Positions 1-11,439 of a stretch of 64,000 nucleotides of DNA are shown here, in pieces. The translations under genes were made by a program, and so were the position numbers. Positions within the stretch are counted from its first letter, which is position 1; the number at the start of each line of letters is the position of its first letter. Origin of the DNA: Undaria pinnatifida (lineage: Eukaryota; Sar; Phaeophyceae; Laminariales; Alariaceae). The stretch lies in contig JABAKD010000005.1 in the NCBI GenBank assembly GCA_012845835.1, positions 10,808,705-10,872,704 on the forward strand. The letters run 5' to 3'. The notes under the pieces were generated by a model. That model had not been told where the DNA came from. It searched no databases and saw only the letters and a program-made list of their open reading frames with translations.

Positions 1-391
1 TTTCCACGCACAAATGGAGCTGCCCCACCTGTCCCTCGCCCCCGCCCCCCCTCCCGCCCCCTTTTGATCGAAATCAAGCCCCCACGTCCTTAAACACTCC
101 GCCCTCACCTCGCCGGTTATTCGAACAGGATTCACTTGATAAACTGGTGCGTTTCCTTCCACAGCTGTCAGATTTTGTTCCCCTCAAAAAACGGGTTTTA
201 AAGTTTCCGCGCACAGACTGCCTAGCATCACCCTGTTGACCCTGATAGCTACACTGTAGTTGCAAGGGGAGTCGCCGACCTATATCCTTGATGAAGACAC
301 ACAACCCGTAATACGCGCGATCGGAGTATCACACACAGCTTACAAAGATGAGTTTGGACAAAATACTCGATCTCACAGCTGGAGTGTATAC
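1..391 (-). repeat. R1 modular repeat, left-truncated by window edge
   Basis: Read on the minus strand, this copy starts at about 391 with the R1 head (ATACACTCCAGCTGTGAG, then a GATCGA segment). It runs through the conserved stretch containing GGTCGGCGACTCCCCTTGCA and CTACAGTGTAGCTATCAGGG, then the module with GACAAAATCTGACAGCTGTG and a G-rich spacer (seen as C-rich on +). The same order recurs in about fifteen places in this window, so it is a dispersed element. No long ORF is carried; open frames here follow from low-complexity C/G runs. Confidence 0.8.
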
Positions 392-520
392 TATATTTTA
401 TAATATATACATGTAATAATGTGTAGGTGCTTGAAAGGACTCAAACGAGAAGGTGAAGATTGGGGGGGGGGGTACTCCCGCCACCGTATCCGCGGTTGGC
501 TCATTAGACCAATGCTGACT

Positions 521-664
521 CCAACACAGAGAATGCGAGCTTCTCAGAAGGATATTGAGTCAAAACACAGGGAATGTGAGCTTCTCAGAACAAGCCTGTG
601 TTGAACACAAGAGAATGCGAGCTTCTCAGAACTATATTGACTCGAACACAAGAGAATGCGAAAA
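521..664. repeat. 41-bp minisatellite, about 3.4 units
   Basis: The string GAATGYGAGCTTCTCAGAA or its start recurs at 531, 572, 613 and 654, a constant 41-bp spacing. Units share the pattern ACACARRGAATGCGAGCTTC and differ by a few substitutions. It lies downstream of the last recognised ABCG exon, so it is probably intronic. Confidence 0.75.
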
Positions 665-910
665 GAAGGATGAAATGTTTAATCGCACCAGTTCCTAACA
701 ACGACAGAGTGAAGAAAAGACCGCAGTCCGCTCCAAGTACCGGACGAATTGCGAAAGTAGTACATGTAACTATTTTTTTCTGTTTTTCGTATTTTCGCGT
801 AACCCCCCGCCCGCTGTCCCGAGGCAACCCTAAATACTGCTGTGGGCATCTTCTTTTTCGTCTGCCCTCCACTACCCTCCAGCGCACTCTTGAAAAGAAT
901 ACCCACGCAC

Positions 911-1033
911 CTCCAAGAGGTAGTCGGCGGGGTTGACCATGCCCTTCGGCTCGTAGCCCAAGCCAGAAAAATGTGCTAGGCTGTCCACAGCTGGCCCGAA
1001 GTAGGCCGTCTGGCCCATTGTCAGGAGGATTAC
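911..1033 (-). CDS. ABCG exon after the ATPase core
   Basis: 123 nt, 41 codons, after CTGCCAG and before a GTGCGTGGG donor. It encodes [14 protein letters not shown] and VNPADYLLE, the ABCG linker between ATPase and membrane domain. This is the last exon I can recognise before the window edge. Confidence 0.88.
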
Positions 1034-4000
1034 CTGGCAGAATGGCAACCCATGAAAAAGTTGACGCCGTCCTTAAACTCCAATGCGGGATAGAATTATA
1101 TACCATGGTACAATAACAATCGGTTGGGTTTCCATTTTTGAAGCCACGGCGTCGTAGCTGCGGGGACGGCGTTGTGAAATACTACCGATCCGACAATATG
1201 TAAGCTCGACATAAAAAACGTTTCAAAGTCGTGCGAGACTCCGGGATCTTGGGAACGCAGATGACAGACGAGGGGGGGGATGACAGACGGACATATCGAG
1301 GCCGGCCAACGGATGTTTCAATCCTTTGATATATCTGCATAGCGATACTATTAATATACCCAACGATGTTGGTTTACGGTAGCCGTACAGCATGGCCTGA
1401 GCAATGTAACGATAGTAGAGTTATAGTCTTTCATGTCGAGCATATATTTGTTGAAGGGACTGGTATCTGAATACAGGGTATAGGAGGCGCTCCTCAGCAA
1501 GACGATGATGTGCCAGATCAATAGGATTAATAGAAGGAGCCCGCTCGGATCACTCGAGGTTATATGTGCAATTCATCACACGCGCCAAGCGATTTCGACC
1601 ACCTTATATGACGTATCCCTCTATAGTGCGGGAAGGGTAGCCCTCTTTGGGTTAAATGCTTTTTCTGGTTTTATTTAGTGCGGTTGATCTCCTCAAGTGT
1701 GGAATGATCCATTAGTGTGAAGACTACCGTTTAGAAACGTCGGTCTGGTGGCGCGAAACGAAAGTCTTTGAAGCCATACTTCGCGTGAAAACCATTGAGC
1801 TCCTCTTTTTTGAAACTCAGAAGTTTCTTGGAATTTGCTGCAACCCTACCGTGGGATGAATCTTTGGTAGATACCGCCTTACTAATACCGCGTCATTAGA
1901 AAATCCCTACTGTACGCCACGGTATCTACCCATAGCCGTGTGCAGCCGTGCGCCTTATTTCTTGACATTGTGGACTATCGATTTTGGGCTCAACCCCCTT
2001 TCTTTGGGACTTGAGGCGCAAAACCTGTTGGATGAAAAATACCACCGATAACAGCGCCAGCCACATGAAGCAACAATCCGACCTGCTGGTATATGAATAA
2101 GTTGTTCGAAGTGCAACGTCGAAGGCTGTGAGGCAAGCGGGAGGCATGACGATGCTCGGATTGCCTCAAGCTTTTCCTCTATATAGACGCTTAGTTGGTT
2201 AGATCGCGCTCGTCGCTTCTCTTTTGGTCTGTGCCAATGGATCCCAAACGTGTTAAAGGGGCGAAGACGCGAAGACCGTGGCTACGGCGGAGGAGTCAAT
2301 GGCGGGGCTTCTATTTTTGCAGGGGTTGGGGGTCACTCGTGTGACCCTCCCGTTCCTTGTTTCAAGCGGTCTTCGTCATCCGTCCTGATTCTTACTTGAC
2401 ACATGATACCGCTATAGGAGTGGCTAGCTACGCCGTGCCAACAAGACGCCGGCAGCTTTTGTCCTTGACGTACAGGACCACTAGGGCGAGGGTCTCCATA
2501 CCCCAATGGTAGAACTCGGTGTACAGCCCTACCATATCCTCAGTCCTCGTTACGTAAACGTGAACAGCTCGTTGTGGACACGAGCTTAGCTTGTAAAAAG
2601 ACTATGCACGACGCACGAATTCGCTTCCAAAGGACGAGCAGGCCAGACCGCTAATTTCAACGCAACTTAAAACGGACCTGATCAAAGCTGTTGAACACGC
2701 GACTGGACGGCTGGTGCACAGAGGTGACGATGATCACCCCGGATTGCGAAGCCAGGCGTCGTAGAAGAGCCATGATCTCAGACGCCGAAGCAGCATCGAG
2801 TCCGGACGTTGGCTCGTCTTCAAAAGCACGAGCGTACCGGTCGGCGGAAGCGGGATGGGACGGTGGGGGATTCTCGATTGACGGTTAGGTTTCAGTTCAA
2901 CGCCATGAAGAGGTGGGTGGGTATACGGACGGTAGAGCGGAACGGGGGTACACGAGCAGTAGACCCGAACGGGGCGACACGCTTGTGGAGCAACTATTGC
3001 ACGCAGGGGTTACCACGGAGTTCTGTATAGCTATAAACCGATATATAACCAAAACAACTGCGCTCGTCGCCGACATCAACACACTTAGCCGATGTCTGGC
3101 ACGGGAGAAATGGCGCACCTCTACACCAGATGCATGTGGAGTCATCGTATACAAATCGTGTTACGTGGAATACTTACCTTCAAACCTCCTTCCTACTGCG
3201 CGCAAGTTTCCTAAGCTCATTGCAGTAGCCGCACGCTTCGAGGGAGGTAGCAGGTTTAGGCTTGAACGATGCGTTTAAACGACGGGCTGCTTCGCCCAAA
3301 GGCATCGTCAGAAATAGTGGCTGTTCGAGAGCAGTTTCCGTTGTATACCATATACGCGGTTATTAACTAGTCGGACAGCGCTTGAGCTTTTCTTCCAGGT
3401 TCGTTTTTGACTTGGAGGGGCATGCAGCCCTTCAAACGGTCAAGACCCTCAGAAACCCAACGGTCGACGCAACCCAACCCCAACCGTGGCGTGCGTCTCA
3501 AAGTACCGAACTCTGTTCCTCAAAAGGTGCAAGCGCGATTTCTAAAGCAGTCGACATCGCAAGATCCGCGTCCAGCTGTTTGGGCACCGGCATATTCTAC
3601 ACGTGCCCCCCCCCCCCCGACACCGAAAAAGCACAACACCTGCCCCACGAGCCTGCGTGTACCTAGGAAGAGAATCTTCCGCCGCACCACGAGTTCAACG
3701 CCGATCGATGTTCGTCGCTTCTGTCCCCCGGAAATTCCTTTCAAGAACATGTTGCCGACCTAGGTTGCCGCAGGAGAGGAACGGAAAGCGCAGTCAATGT
3801 GCATTTCACGCCGGTGGCTAAATCTTACAACTGCGCCGGGCTTGAACGACGACGTGTAGACTAACAGCTCGGTGTGGTGGAAATACAGGTGTCCGGAAAA
3901 AGCCATCCCTCTATAGTGCGGTAGGGGTTGCAGTGGTTGCACTAACCGTGTTTGACCTCCTACCTCTACAGTGCGGCTGAGCCCCTCATGTGTGCACTAT

Positions 4001-6441
4001 CGTTTAGTAAATAATACGTTTACTAATAAGCTTGTGTTTTAGGACTAACACACGCCAAATCTCGGTCGTGTTGCTCGAACGAATGCCGTCAAAGTCATGT
4101 TTCGGGTGATGATGGATGATGATGGCAGTGAGCTCGTTGTGTTTAAAGCGCAGAAACTTCTTAGAATATGCTGCAACCCTACCCTGTGTCGCCTCGAAAG
4201 CGAAACGCCAAAAAAAATATCCCACGACTGGTGTTACGATTTACGTTAAACAACAATATGGGTGGACCTAGTGTACGGCCGGGTAGTTTTCGCGAGGTAA
4301 GCGACCCAGTTGATCCCGAATGCCTTTTTCGAAACGCGCAGCTCGCGCAGTACAGCGCGTCTTGTACCATAAAAGATCAACATCCGAGTAGAGTTCTCCA
4401 AATCTTCATCCAGCGTCGGTCAGAATTACACCGGTCCACTCAACCGGCCGAAATCACAGCGTGGAAATATTCGCGCGAAATATATAAAATGCTTTGAACA
4501 AACAAACGCGCCAGCCCCATATTGCAGTAGATGGTGTCGCCTCACCTTTGTGTGTTGGCAGCCCTCCAGACCCAGACTAGCCAGCACCTTATCTACTTGG
4601 CGGTCGCACTGGAATTGGGACAGGGTAGGCCCGTACATCTTGCACGCCGACATCAGGTTCTCACGAACTGGAAATGGGCAAAACAAGCGGAAAGGAGCCG
4701 TATATTAGGAAGCCATGTTGCTTTGCAATGAGTGTCTCAGAGTATGGCATGAACCAACTTGTTCCGAAGGAAGATGCTCGTCCACCGTTCAACTAGCCCA
4801 TACCGCAGGCATACACACCCTTCAGGCATACCCACCGTATCGTCGCGGGTGGTAAGATAGGGGTGGACACTTAACTCCTGTTTTTTCCAAAAGACGGGCC
4901 TCATTAACATCGTGGGAATACCTTTCCTGTTTTTTCAAAATACATAATATCAAAATAGGAATACACTCCAGCTACGAGATCGAAGATTTTGTCGAAACTC
5001 AGCTTTGCAAGCTGAGTGTGACACTCAGATCGCGCGTATTGCGGGTTGTGTGTCCTCATTAAGGATTTAGGTCGGCGACTCCCCTTGCAACTACAGTGTA
5101 GCTGTCAGGGTCAGCAGGATATATATATTCATTTTTAAACCTGGGCCATGAGGTTCTTCATCCGGTTGCTCATTCACAAGTATCAAAAAACGAGGTTTTG
5201 AGTGGCTTATGTGGAGTTCACCCTGGTATTACGTAGAGCTCTTCAAGCGGATAATCTCAGAAACAAACCGGTGCACGCCTTACCGTTGCGCAGGTATCTC
5301 CTGTGTAGCACGCAGTCTCCGTTAGCAGTTTTTCTTGGCATCCGATATGGCCCATGCACACAATCTTCGCTCGCGTTTTCTTTGCCATGTTTGGATTGTT
5401 GCAGACGTGTGCTAGTGGATGGTGGGCTTTGGGGTCCATGGGCGTCTAGATGGTGTGCAGTCAAGAGGCAGGTTTGCCCTCGCCGTATCTTCTATTCAAG
5501 CCCGCATCTTCAGCTGAACATAAGAGCCGACAAACATCGGCATCGGCACCATCTCCAGAAATATTATATCTGCTTACGATCCCGTGCGATGACGCACAGC
5601 AGAGGTCACCGAAAACCTATCACTGGGCTTTTCACCTGTGAGAGCGCTCCAAAGTCGATCCTCTTGAGGTACGTACGCAGCATTCTCGAGAAAATAAGCG
5701 CGGGACATTGGCTGCCCGTTCACCGTGACGTCGCCGGTGATTTCAAAGTCTTTGGTGCGCGAAGCGATCTGCGTTGAGGCAGCGGCGTCGTCAACGTTCT
5801 CAGCGTTCGGTCCGGCAACGGTTCAACCGGAGGCACCAACACAGCTTTATCACGACGAACTTAAGTTGCGTAGATCCACCACGAACCAGGTACGATTATA
5901 CCATGAGATTTCTTGGGGAATGATTCAGCGGGGTCAAACGAAGAGCGAAGACCGCCGAGCGCATGGGCATCGTGAAAACGCTCGACATGATGGCACCCAG
6001 CAAATAATCACTCTCCAAACCCAGGTGCAGCGTCAACAGGAAAACAGGCGAGATCTTCCACATGGCCGCACTGACCAGTATACGCCCCCCACCCCTCCAC
6101 CCGCCTCCGGGCCACCGACTAACGTTCGAATCAGCACATAGAATACGCCATGGGGTGCAATGCCTCGCATGCTGCACCTTTCAAAAAACGGTGATGTATC
6201 GGGCAAGAACGCACTTTTCTCATCAGCAAAGCAAGCAAACGTGTACCTTTCCCACCAAGATGTCGAGCAACGAAGTCTTCCCCGCCCCCGACGAACCGAT
6301 AATCGCCAAGATCTGACCGGACTCCACGGCTCCGCTGACTCCTTTGAGAATGTGTTTCACCCCCGAAGAACCGCCCATGACCGCAGCCTTTGCCTTCGAC
6401 ACTCCCACACTGAACCGAACGTTACGGAACCTCAATTGTAC
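911..6441 (-). CDS. ABCG-type ABC transporter, six exons covering the complete nucleotide-binding domain (gene partial)
   Basis: Six minus-strand exons join in frame to about 270 residues without a stop: 6441-6247, 5768-5636, 4667-4546, 3759-3663, 2817-2678 and 1033-911. They give, in order, Walker A (GSSGAGKTS), Q-loop (VPQED), signature ([10 protein letters not shown]), Walker B split by an intron (ILFL/D), EPTSGLD D-loop, the H-loop His (SVHQPSSR) and the NPADYLLE stretch typical of ABCG proteins. The family couples ATP hydrolysis to export of lipids or hydrophobic compounds across a membrane; the substrate cannot be read here. Introns are 478, 968, 786, 845 and 1644 nt, all GT..AG. The membrane domain is not in the window and would lie beyond base 1. 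An alternative acceptor at 6491/6492 would lengthen the first exon by 50 nt; upstream exons are not recognised. Intact frame and conserved catalytic residues argue for a live gene. Confidence 0.9.
1611..1858 (+). repeat. R3 dispersed repeat, copy a (in ABCG intron)
   Basis: It starts with ATCCCTCTATAGTGCGG and ends with GCTGCAACCCTACCGTGGGA. The same ends occur at 3903-4190 and, diverged, at 12928-13282. This copy has GAGCTCCTC near its right side but no GATG minisatellite. Confidence 0.6.
2678..2817 (-). CDS. ABCG exon with Walker B end, D-loop and H-loop
   Basis: 140 nt, after TTGAAG and before GTCCGT. Its first two bases complete the Walker B Asp, followed by [15 protein letters not shown], then [14 protein letters not shown] with the switch His. 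Phase 0 out. Confidence 0.9.
3663..3759 (-). CDS. ABCG exon with ABC signature
   Basis: 97 nt, between ACCTAG and GTACACG. It encodes [19 protein letters not shown] and the start of Walker B (KILFL). The exon ends one base into the Asp codon, so the intron interrupts Walker B. Confidence 0.9.
3903..4190 (+). repeat. R3 dispersed repeat, copy b (in ABCG intron)
   Basis: It shares CCCTCTATAGTGCGG at the left and GCAACCCTACC at the right with copy a. It also shares GAATGCCGTCAAAGTCATGT and a short GATGATGGATGATGATGG run with copy c. Confidence 0.6.
4546..4667 (-). CDS. ABCG exon, helical subdomain
   Basis: 122 nt, between TTTCCAG and GTGAGG. It encodes [13 protein letters not shown] and a segment ending LEGCQHTK, matching the VRE-L helical region that links Q-loop and signature in this family. 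Frame joins both neighbours exactly. Confidence 0.88.
4961..5120 (+). repeat. R1 head fragment (in ABCG intron)
   Basis: It starts ATACACTCCAGCTACGAGAT and continues through GGTCGGCGACTCCCCTTGCA to GGTCAGCAGGAT. Only the head of the element (about 160 bp) is present, inserted in the intron between the Q-loop and helical-subdomain exons. Confidence 0.8.
5636..5768 (-). CDS. ABCG exon with Q-loop
   Basis: 133 nt, phase 0 in and phase 1 out, between AACGCAG and a GTGAAAAG donor. It encodes [10 protein letters not shown], the beta-hairpin usual after Walker A in ABCG proteins, and the Q-loop in YVPQEDRLW. The codon split after ALT is completed as Val in the next exon. Confidence 0.9.
6247..6441 (-). 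CDS. ABCG exon with Walker A
   Basis: It encodes 65 residues in phase 0, ending at the GTACACG donor just below 6247. The strand core reads [14 protein letters not shown], then ILKGVSG and Walker [10 protein letters not shown]. The acceptor is CCAG before 6441; a second possible acceptor (CTAAG) precedes 6491 and keeps the same frame. Confidence 0.88.
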
Positions 6442-7501
6442 CTGGTGCCCAGTTTCGGGGCCGAGGTTAAGTGACGAAGGCGAAAACGTAGCTTAGCAAT
6501 CCAAGGTGTGGACGTTCACGCCCGCTGTAGGGACCCACTTGGGCTTCAGGTGACCTTCAGCGATTTAAGTGAGGACAGCTTAGAGCAAACCCGTTCTGGC
6601 GGGGGGAAAAACTCGCTGCAGTACACTCGAAAAAACAGGCGGTCGTTTCAGCTCTCTTGCGTGCGGGGATGGCCTTACGAGAGACGAACGGAACGTTGTG
6701 CACACGCCCGGGAGATCCGATTTCAATTGCATTTTTGATGAACTGTGTCCTGCCAAAGGCTACGGCACGGGAGGTACTCTGTATTCTTCAACATACCGGG
6801 TTTGAACCACTCTCGAGCCAGATACCCTCTACCCCGCGAAAGAGCGACTTTGGGCGTTTGGTTTTGGCACAGCGTGTGGCTTACTGTTCCATTGCAGAGC
6901 GCATGTGGGAAAATTGAAACGCCGCGAAACCTTAAGATTGCAGAGGAACAGGGGGGTGTCACTCGCTCGCGCGATCCCCGAGTCATCGATGAAAAAGACA
7001 CCCCCCTTACGGTAGCCACGGGTTTCTCTAACGCAGACAGATCTCTCATCATATAAAGACCTGCACGGGCTGCCCAAAACTGCGGTAGGACGCTGTTATT
7101 ATGTTGGTTTTTGGGGCTTTGTTTTGCAGTGGTCCGGGGCCAGTCGCGGGGAGTGACCCGCCCCCCTGTTCCCCGCGACCCTAGGCTTTGGTGCCTTATT
7201 GATTTTTCGATGTGGACCCCCGACAGGATAGTTAGCTGCGCTGCCCATAGAAGGTGCGTGACTGGGGTTTGTTAGTGAGATACAAAAGTCACTGAAAAAT
7301 GGGGTACCCTCTCTACCGTAGCCTTGGTGAGCTATAGGTCATCTTGCCGGATGATAGCCGGACGACGCTAAAGGACTTTGCGTATGTTGTTGCCCGCGTT
7401 TTGTTGGGTTGGTTATGAATATTAAGCGTACCCCGCACAATGTGCTATGACTGACCAAGAAAAAAATGTAGACGATGTAGATCGAGATCAGTCTGATTTG
7501 T

Positions 7502-7712
7502 GGGAATGTTGTATTCGACGGTGTTTCACATCCTCAAACGTACTGAATGGATCTAAGCATTCCTTTGGTGCCCCCCCCCCAAGCGTTATAGTATGCTGGT
7601 GTGCTCGGAATGTTGTATTCGCCGGTGTTTCACATCTTCAAACGTACTAAATGGATCTAAGCATTCCTTTGGTGCCCCGCCCCCAAGCGTTACAGTATGC
7701 TGGTGTGCTCAA
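7502..7712. repeat. Tandem duplication, 104-bp unit
   Basis: The block GGAATGTTGTATTCGMCGGT through AGTATGCTGGTGTGCTC appears twice, offset by 104 bp, with few differences. A C-run of different length lies in each unit. It encodes no supported protein. Confidence 0.85.
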
Positions 7713-8261
7713 TTCAGAGTATCATATACCGCACGGGGAGCACCAAAAAGACGCGCCAAGCTCCCGCCCTGCCCAACTCCGTTTGACCCGAAGGTCACAG
7801 TTGTTCACTACCCCACCGACAAAGCTGCAGACGGACAAACTTGCACGAGTCGTATCTGACGTTTTTCTGCTGTCCACATAAAACAAGCCACCCGACCGTC
7901 TAAAATTGGAACAGGTATATAGCTTTCGGCAACTAATCGGCCAACCTCTGCCCTTAGTAATACACATTCCGAGCTATTGCAAACGCCGGTGTTATTTAAA
8001 ACGTTCTCTACGCGCTTGTTATGACTTTACCTTGGGCTCGCGGGGTGATGCTCTTTTGTGGTCCCGGGGAAACACCCTCTTCTTCCCCACAGCGGTGTTG
8101 TCCACACTCGCACAGCTTCCTGTTTCCACATCGCTGAATCTCGATCCGGTCGTTCCCTGAATGAGCACAAGGTCGTAGAGCAGAGAGTATGAAATATTTT
8201 GTTAGTGGACGTGTTACATGCGCATCGCCTCACGCATAGATGGCACCGGGTTGACCTAGCC

Positions 8262-8480
8262 GTTAAGTAATGTACTTCCACCTTCGAGGAACACCGTGCG
8301 CACATGTTTTTCGTGAATGGAGTCATCATGATGAAGGTTATTTTTCGCCTGATGCTGAGACCAACTCGGGCGCGTGTGTTTTCGTTCCACCTGTAGCATG
8401 CAGAGCCCGGGAGCTGTCTCGGAATAATGCCCACGATCAAAACGGGGGTTTGAGCCCACGTACCGTCTGCGCCAAGAAGA
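8262..8480 (-). pseudogene. Possible relic of an ABC ATPase exon (ABCA-like Walker A region)
   Basis: After a TTGATGCAG acceptor-like site, one frame reads GTICLLGADG, then VGIIPRQLPGSA, which resembles the strand, P-loop and following helix of ABCA-type ATPases. The Walker A lysine and threonines are not preserved in frame (GADGTWAQT). A shift is needed to continue into a segment reading NNLHHDDSIHEKHVRTV, similar in layout to the post-Q-loop helix. It lies on the same strand as the intact ABCG exons, upstream of them. It could be chance similarity; a profile search is decisive. Confidence 0.3.
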
Positions 8481-8621
8481 CAAATTGTCCCCTGCATCAA
8501 CAGCGATGGCGCTACGAGGCATCAATTTGTCTTGCTCAGATGATACAGCAGCTTGCTTCGACCACCGACGTTTGCCTCAATCGGTGAGCACCTAATGGTT
8601 CTGCAAGAATTCTAAGCTCTA

Positions 8622-8705
8622 TATCCGTAGCCGAACAAAAAAAAATAAAAAAAAACACTAAGCGTGCAACGCGATGAACAAAAATCCCATGGGCTAGGTA
8701 TACAG
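8622..8705 (+). repeat. R11 dispersed repeat fragment
   Basis: A-rich stretch followed by GTGCAACGCGATGAACAAAA and ATCCCATGGG. Related strings (A-rich, then GTGCAAC..., ATGAAAAATCCCATGGCC) occur near 10090, 15345, 21500 and 24815. Confidence 0.5.
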
Positions 8706-9339
8706 CGAATACCATTGCTAACCAAGCAACACTTGACGTTCTGACGATATTGGATGAAGGGGTCTCCGTCATTCGTGAAGTCGGTTTGGCAAAACTGGGG
8801 CATATTTATCGAAACGTGAATGCGTGAATGAAAGACGTGCGCTTTGATAGAGGTGCGCACTTCAATTTCTGAGGGTGCTCGCGTGGGGACCTCTATGCAC
8901 CTCACACGAACACTGCTGTTTGATAAACAGTACATCTTAATGGCTTTGCAACTGCTGGAAAACTGTTTTTGGAGGACAAGTTAGCTGGTATTATAGCAAA
9001 GAGGCGTTTCGGGTCTAGAGGGGGCCCCGTCGCTGAGAAAGATACAAAACGACAGAGGTATCATAGCAAGTTTTTCCTGAAATGTCTTCAGAACGACGGA
9101 TCTCTTTCACTCAGCATCGTCGGAATTTCCTGTTCGTTTTCCAATATCTTGAATAAAATCGTTCAATGCCTAGACCATGAGATTATTCATCGGGGCTAGC
9201 TACCCACCCTCCTGCCCTCCAAATCAGTACTTCTCCTTCAGATATGTATGTGCATTCATACGATAGTTGGCCTCGGTTGGTGCCCACGCTGCAAATCGTT
9301 GTATATGTTATTAGGGTTGGCGTCGGTTGGCAACGACGC

Positions 9340-10745
9340 TAAAAAGCATGCCAATCCCTGCATGAGCTAGGCAACCAGGGTACCGTATTGCTTTGTGCTT
9401 TTTTATGTATAGTCATCATGGTGGTTATCGAGGTCGATCATATTGTGCGGAGTGGAGAACCCTAACTTCGCACGAGGGGAATGATTGCATCACGTAGTGT
9501 GAATATGGCAAGGCACTCAAGAGGCAGTTACTTCGTAATACCCATTTTGATGTCTCTGGAGTGGCCATACCAGAAATCAAAGTAACTCATTGGCGCTGTC
9601 ATCCATCAGCAATAAGATAGGCACAAGGTGCCGAAGTCCGTCTTGCGAGCGGTTCTTGGAAGGACGCAGTTCACCCTTCATGCGGCTCGATGAACACCTC
9701 ACGGCGGTTCGGGCTTGGTGCAAGCAATGTCTGCCTGGATGGCAAAAACGAAACGTGCTCCGTCCCGGCATAGTGGGGATGCGAGGGTCTATGACCATAC
9801 GGCTACGGCCATGCACCAACCGAGCGCCCCCCCCCCCCCCCGCCCAAATCAGATTTTTGGACAGGCATAGAGGTGCTCGAATGAACAGCCTCAGGAAAAC
9901 AACTATGCAATTGCACTACTGTAGCGCGTGTCGCAGATTGCCTCCGTCGGCCCGCTGTGTGACGCTGTTGCACCACATTCGCGAACGGATTGTCTCTCCA
10001 TTCGACGTCCATGTGTGAACACACGCCTCTTTGTGCTGAAATTATGCACCCTTTTTTCGGTGGGTGCTGATTTGAGGATATCTAGGATTCACAAAAAAAC
10101 TTATATTGAGTAAACCGAACGTGCAGTCTCATGACCAAACCCATGGCCTCAGGACAAAGACCAGCGGGGGGGGGGGGTACTCATTTGGTGCTTGCCTTAG
10201 TTATTTGACCACATTGACCACGCATCCCTTTCGAGATGGACCAAGGCCGGGGGGTGGGTGTACTCAATTTGTGCAAGGCCGCGGTCGTATGGCAGTAGCC
10301 TCTCCCATCCCTAGTATGCCAGGACGGAGCACGTGCTCATGGTTTCACCAAGCAGGCAGACATTGCTTGCACCAAAGCGCGAAGCACCGTGAGGTGTTCG
10401 GCGAGTCGCGTGAAAGGTGAACTGCATCCTTCTAAGAACCGCTCGTAAGACGACGTACGGCACATTATGCCTATTTTCTTGCTTATGGATGACAAAGCTA
10501 ATGAGTTACTCTGCTTCATGATGTGGCAACTCCGGAGACAGCAATGGGTACCACTGTGTGACTGCCTCTTGGGTGCCTTACCGTATTCACTCTACGTGAT
10601 GCAATCATTCTCCTCGCGTGGAGTTAGGGTCCTTTACACCCGCACAGTATGATCTACTCGATAACCATCATGGTGACCGCCTGAAACAAGAAACAAAAAA
10701 GACGGTCGCCTGGTTGCCGAGCCCACGCAGCGATTGGCTAGGCCA
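9340..10745. repeat. Long inverted repeat, arms about 500 bp
   Basis: The left arm (9340-9840) and right arm (10240-10745) are diverged reverse complements. The right arm holds CTAATGAGTTACTCTGCTTC, ACTGCCTCTTGGGTGCCTTA and GATAACCATCATGGTGACC; their complements sit in order in the left arm. The spacer (9840-10240) is bounded by a C-run and a G-run. Conserved arms on a C/G-run-bounded centre suggest a foldback-type element or two MITEs in opposite orientation. No transposase frame is seen. Confidence 0.75.
10090..10150 (+). repeat. R11 dispersed repeat fragment
   Basis: CACAAAAAAACTTATATTGA followed by GTGCAGTCTCATGACCAAAC and CCATGGCCTCAGG, a diverged member of the R11 set. It lies in the spacer of the long inverted repeat. 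Confidence 0.4.
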
Positions 10746-11439
10746 TGGCAGGGCGTCACTTTTCGGGCCATTTTCCTTCGGTGGGTCGGGCCCACTCGCT
10801 CGATTCACCCTCGTAATCCATTGCGGTCTTTTGTATGTTTGGCGTGGGGTAGCTGACTATTCCGTGACGGGTTCATGTTGCAAACCACCAACATCACAAA
10901 AAGCCCCGGACCACAAAGGAATAAAAGGAATAGAGAGGGTCACTCGCGCGAGTGACTCCGAGCTACTGCCTTGAAAGAAGCTCCAAACGACGACTCCCCT
11001 ACCGAAGCCACGGTCCTTTCGGTTTCGCGACACAGGAACCGAAACGAAAACGTTTGCTACGTTGCATCAGCCAGAACCTCTTCACGCCCGCACTAGATCG
11101 AGGCATAAGAGCCTCCCGTGCGGTATTGCAAGAAACATGGGGGTAAGCCCCGCTCCACCGTAACGTTGATCAAAAACAGGTAATTTCTTCACCAGCCCCA
11201 ATCCTCGACGACAATGTACTTTCCACATCCTAGGAACATGACAGCCGAATATCGTGTTTTATGGATGTGTGGAAGGGCTTGGCTGAGAGTCTTCCAACTT
11301 TTGATTAGTATGATTGAGTCCCATGCGCAACATAACGTGCTGGATTATGGTCACTAAACGCATCGTCTATCCTCACCCACCCCCGGTAGACCCGAAAGGG
11401 GTTCCATCTGTGCTTAAATTACAGCACGAGGGGGGGGGG

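Noticed and set aside
2420..2560. Extra ABCG exon between the H-loop exon and the NPADYLLE exon
   Set aside because: The minus frame here gives no family motif, and the neighbouring recognised exons already join in frame and sequence order.
5202..5777. 191-codon + strand ORF
   Set aside because: It overlaps antisense to the ABCG Q-loop exon and its intron; the minus strand has the recognised domain.
8536..8772. Hydrophobic minus ORF that looked like an ABCA membrane segment
   Set aside because: The hydrophobic part coincides with an R11 repeat (ATCCCATGGG ... A-rich), which recurs without any coding context.
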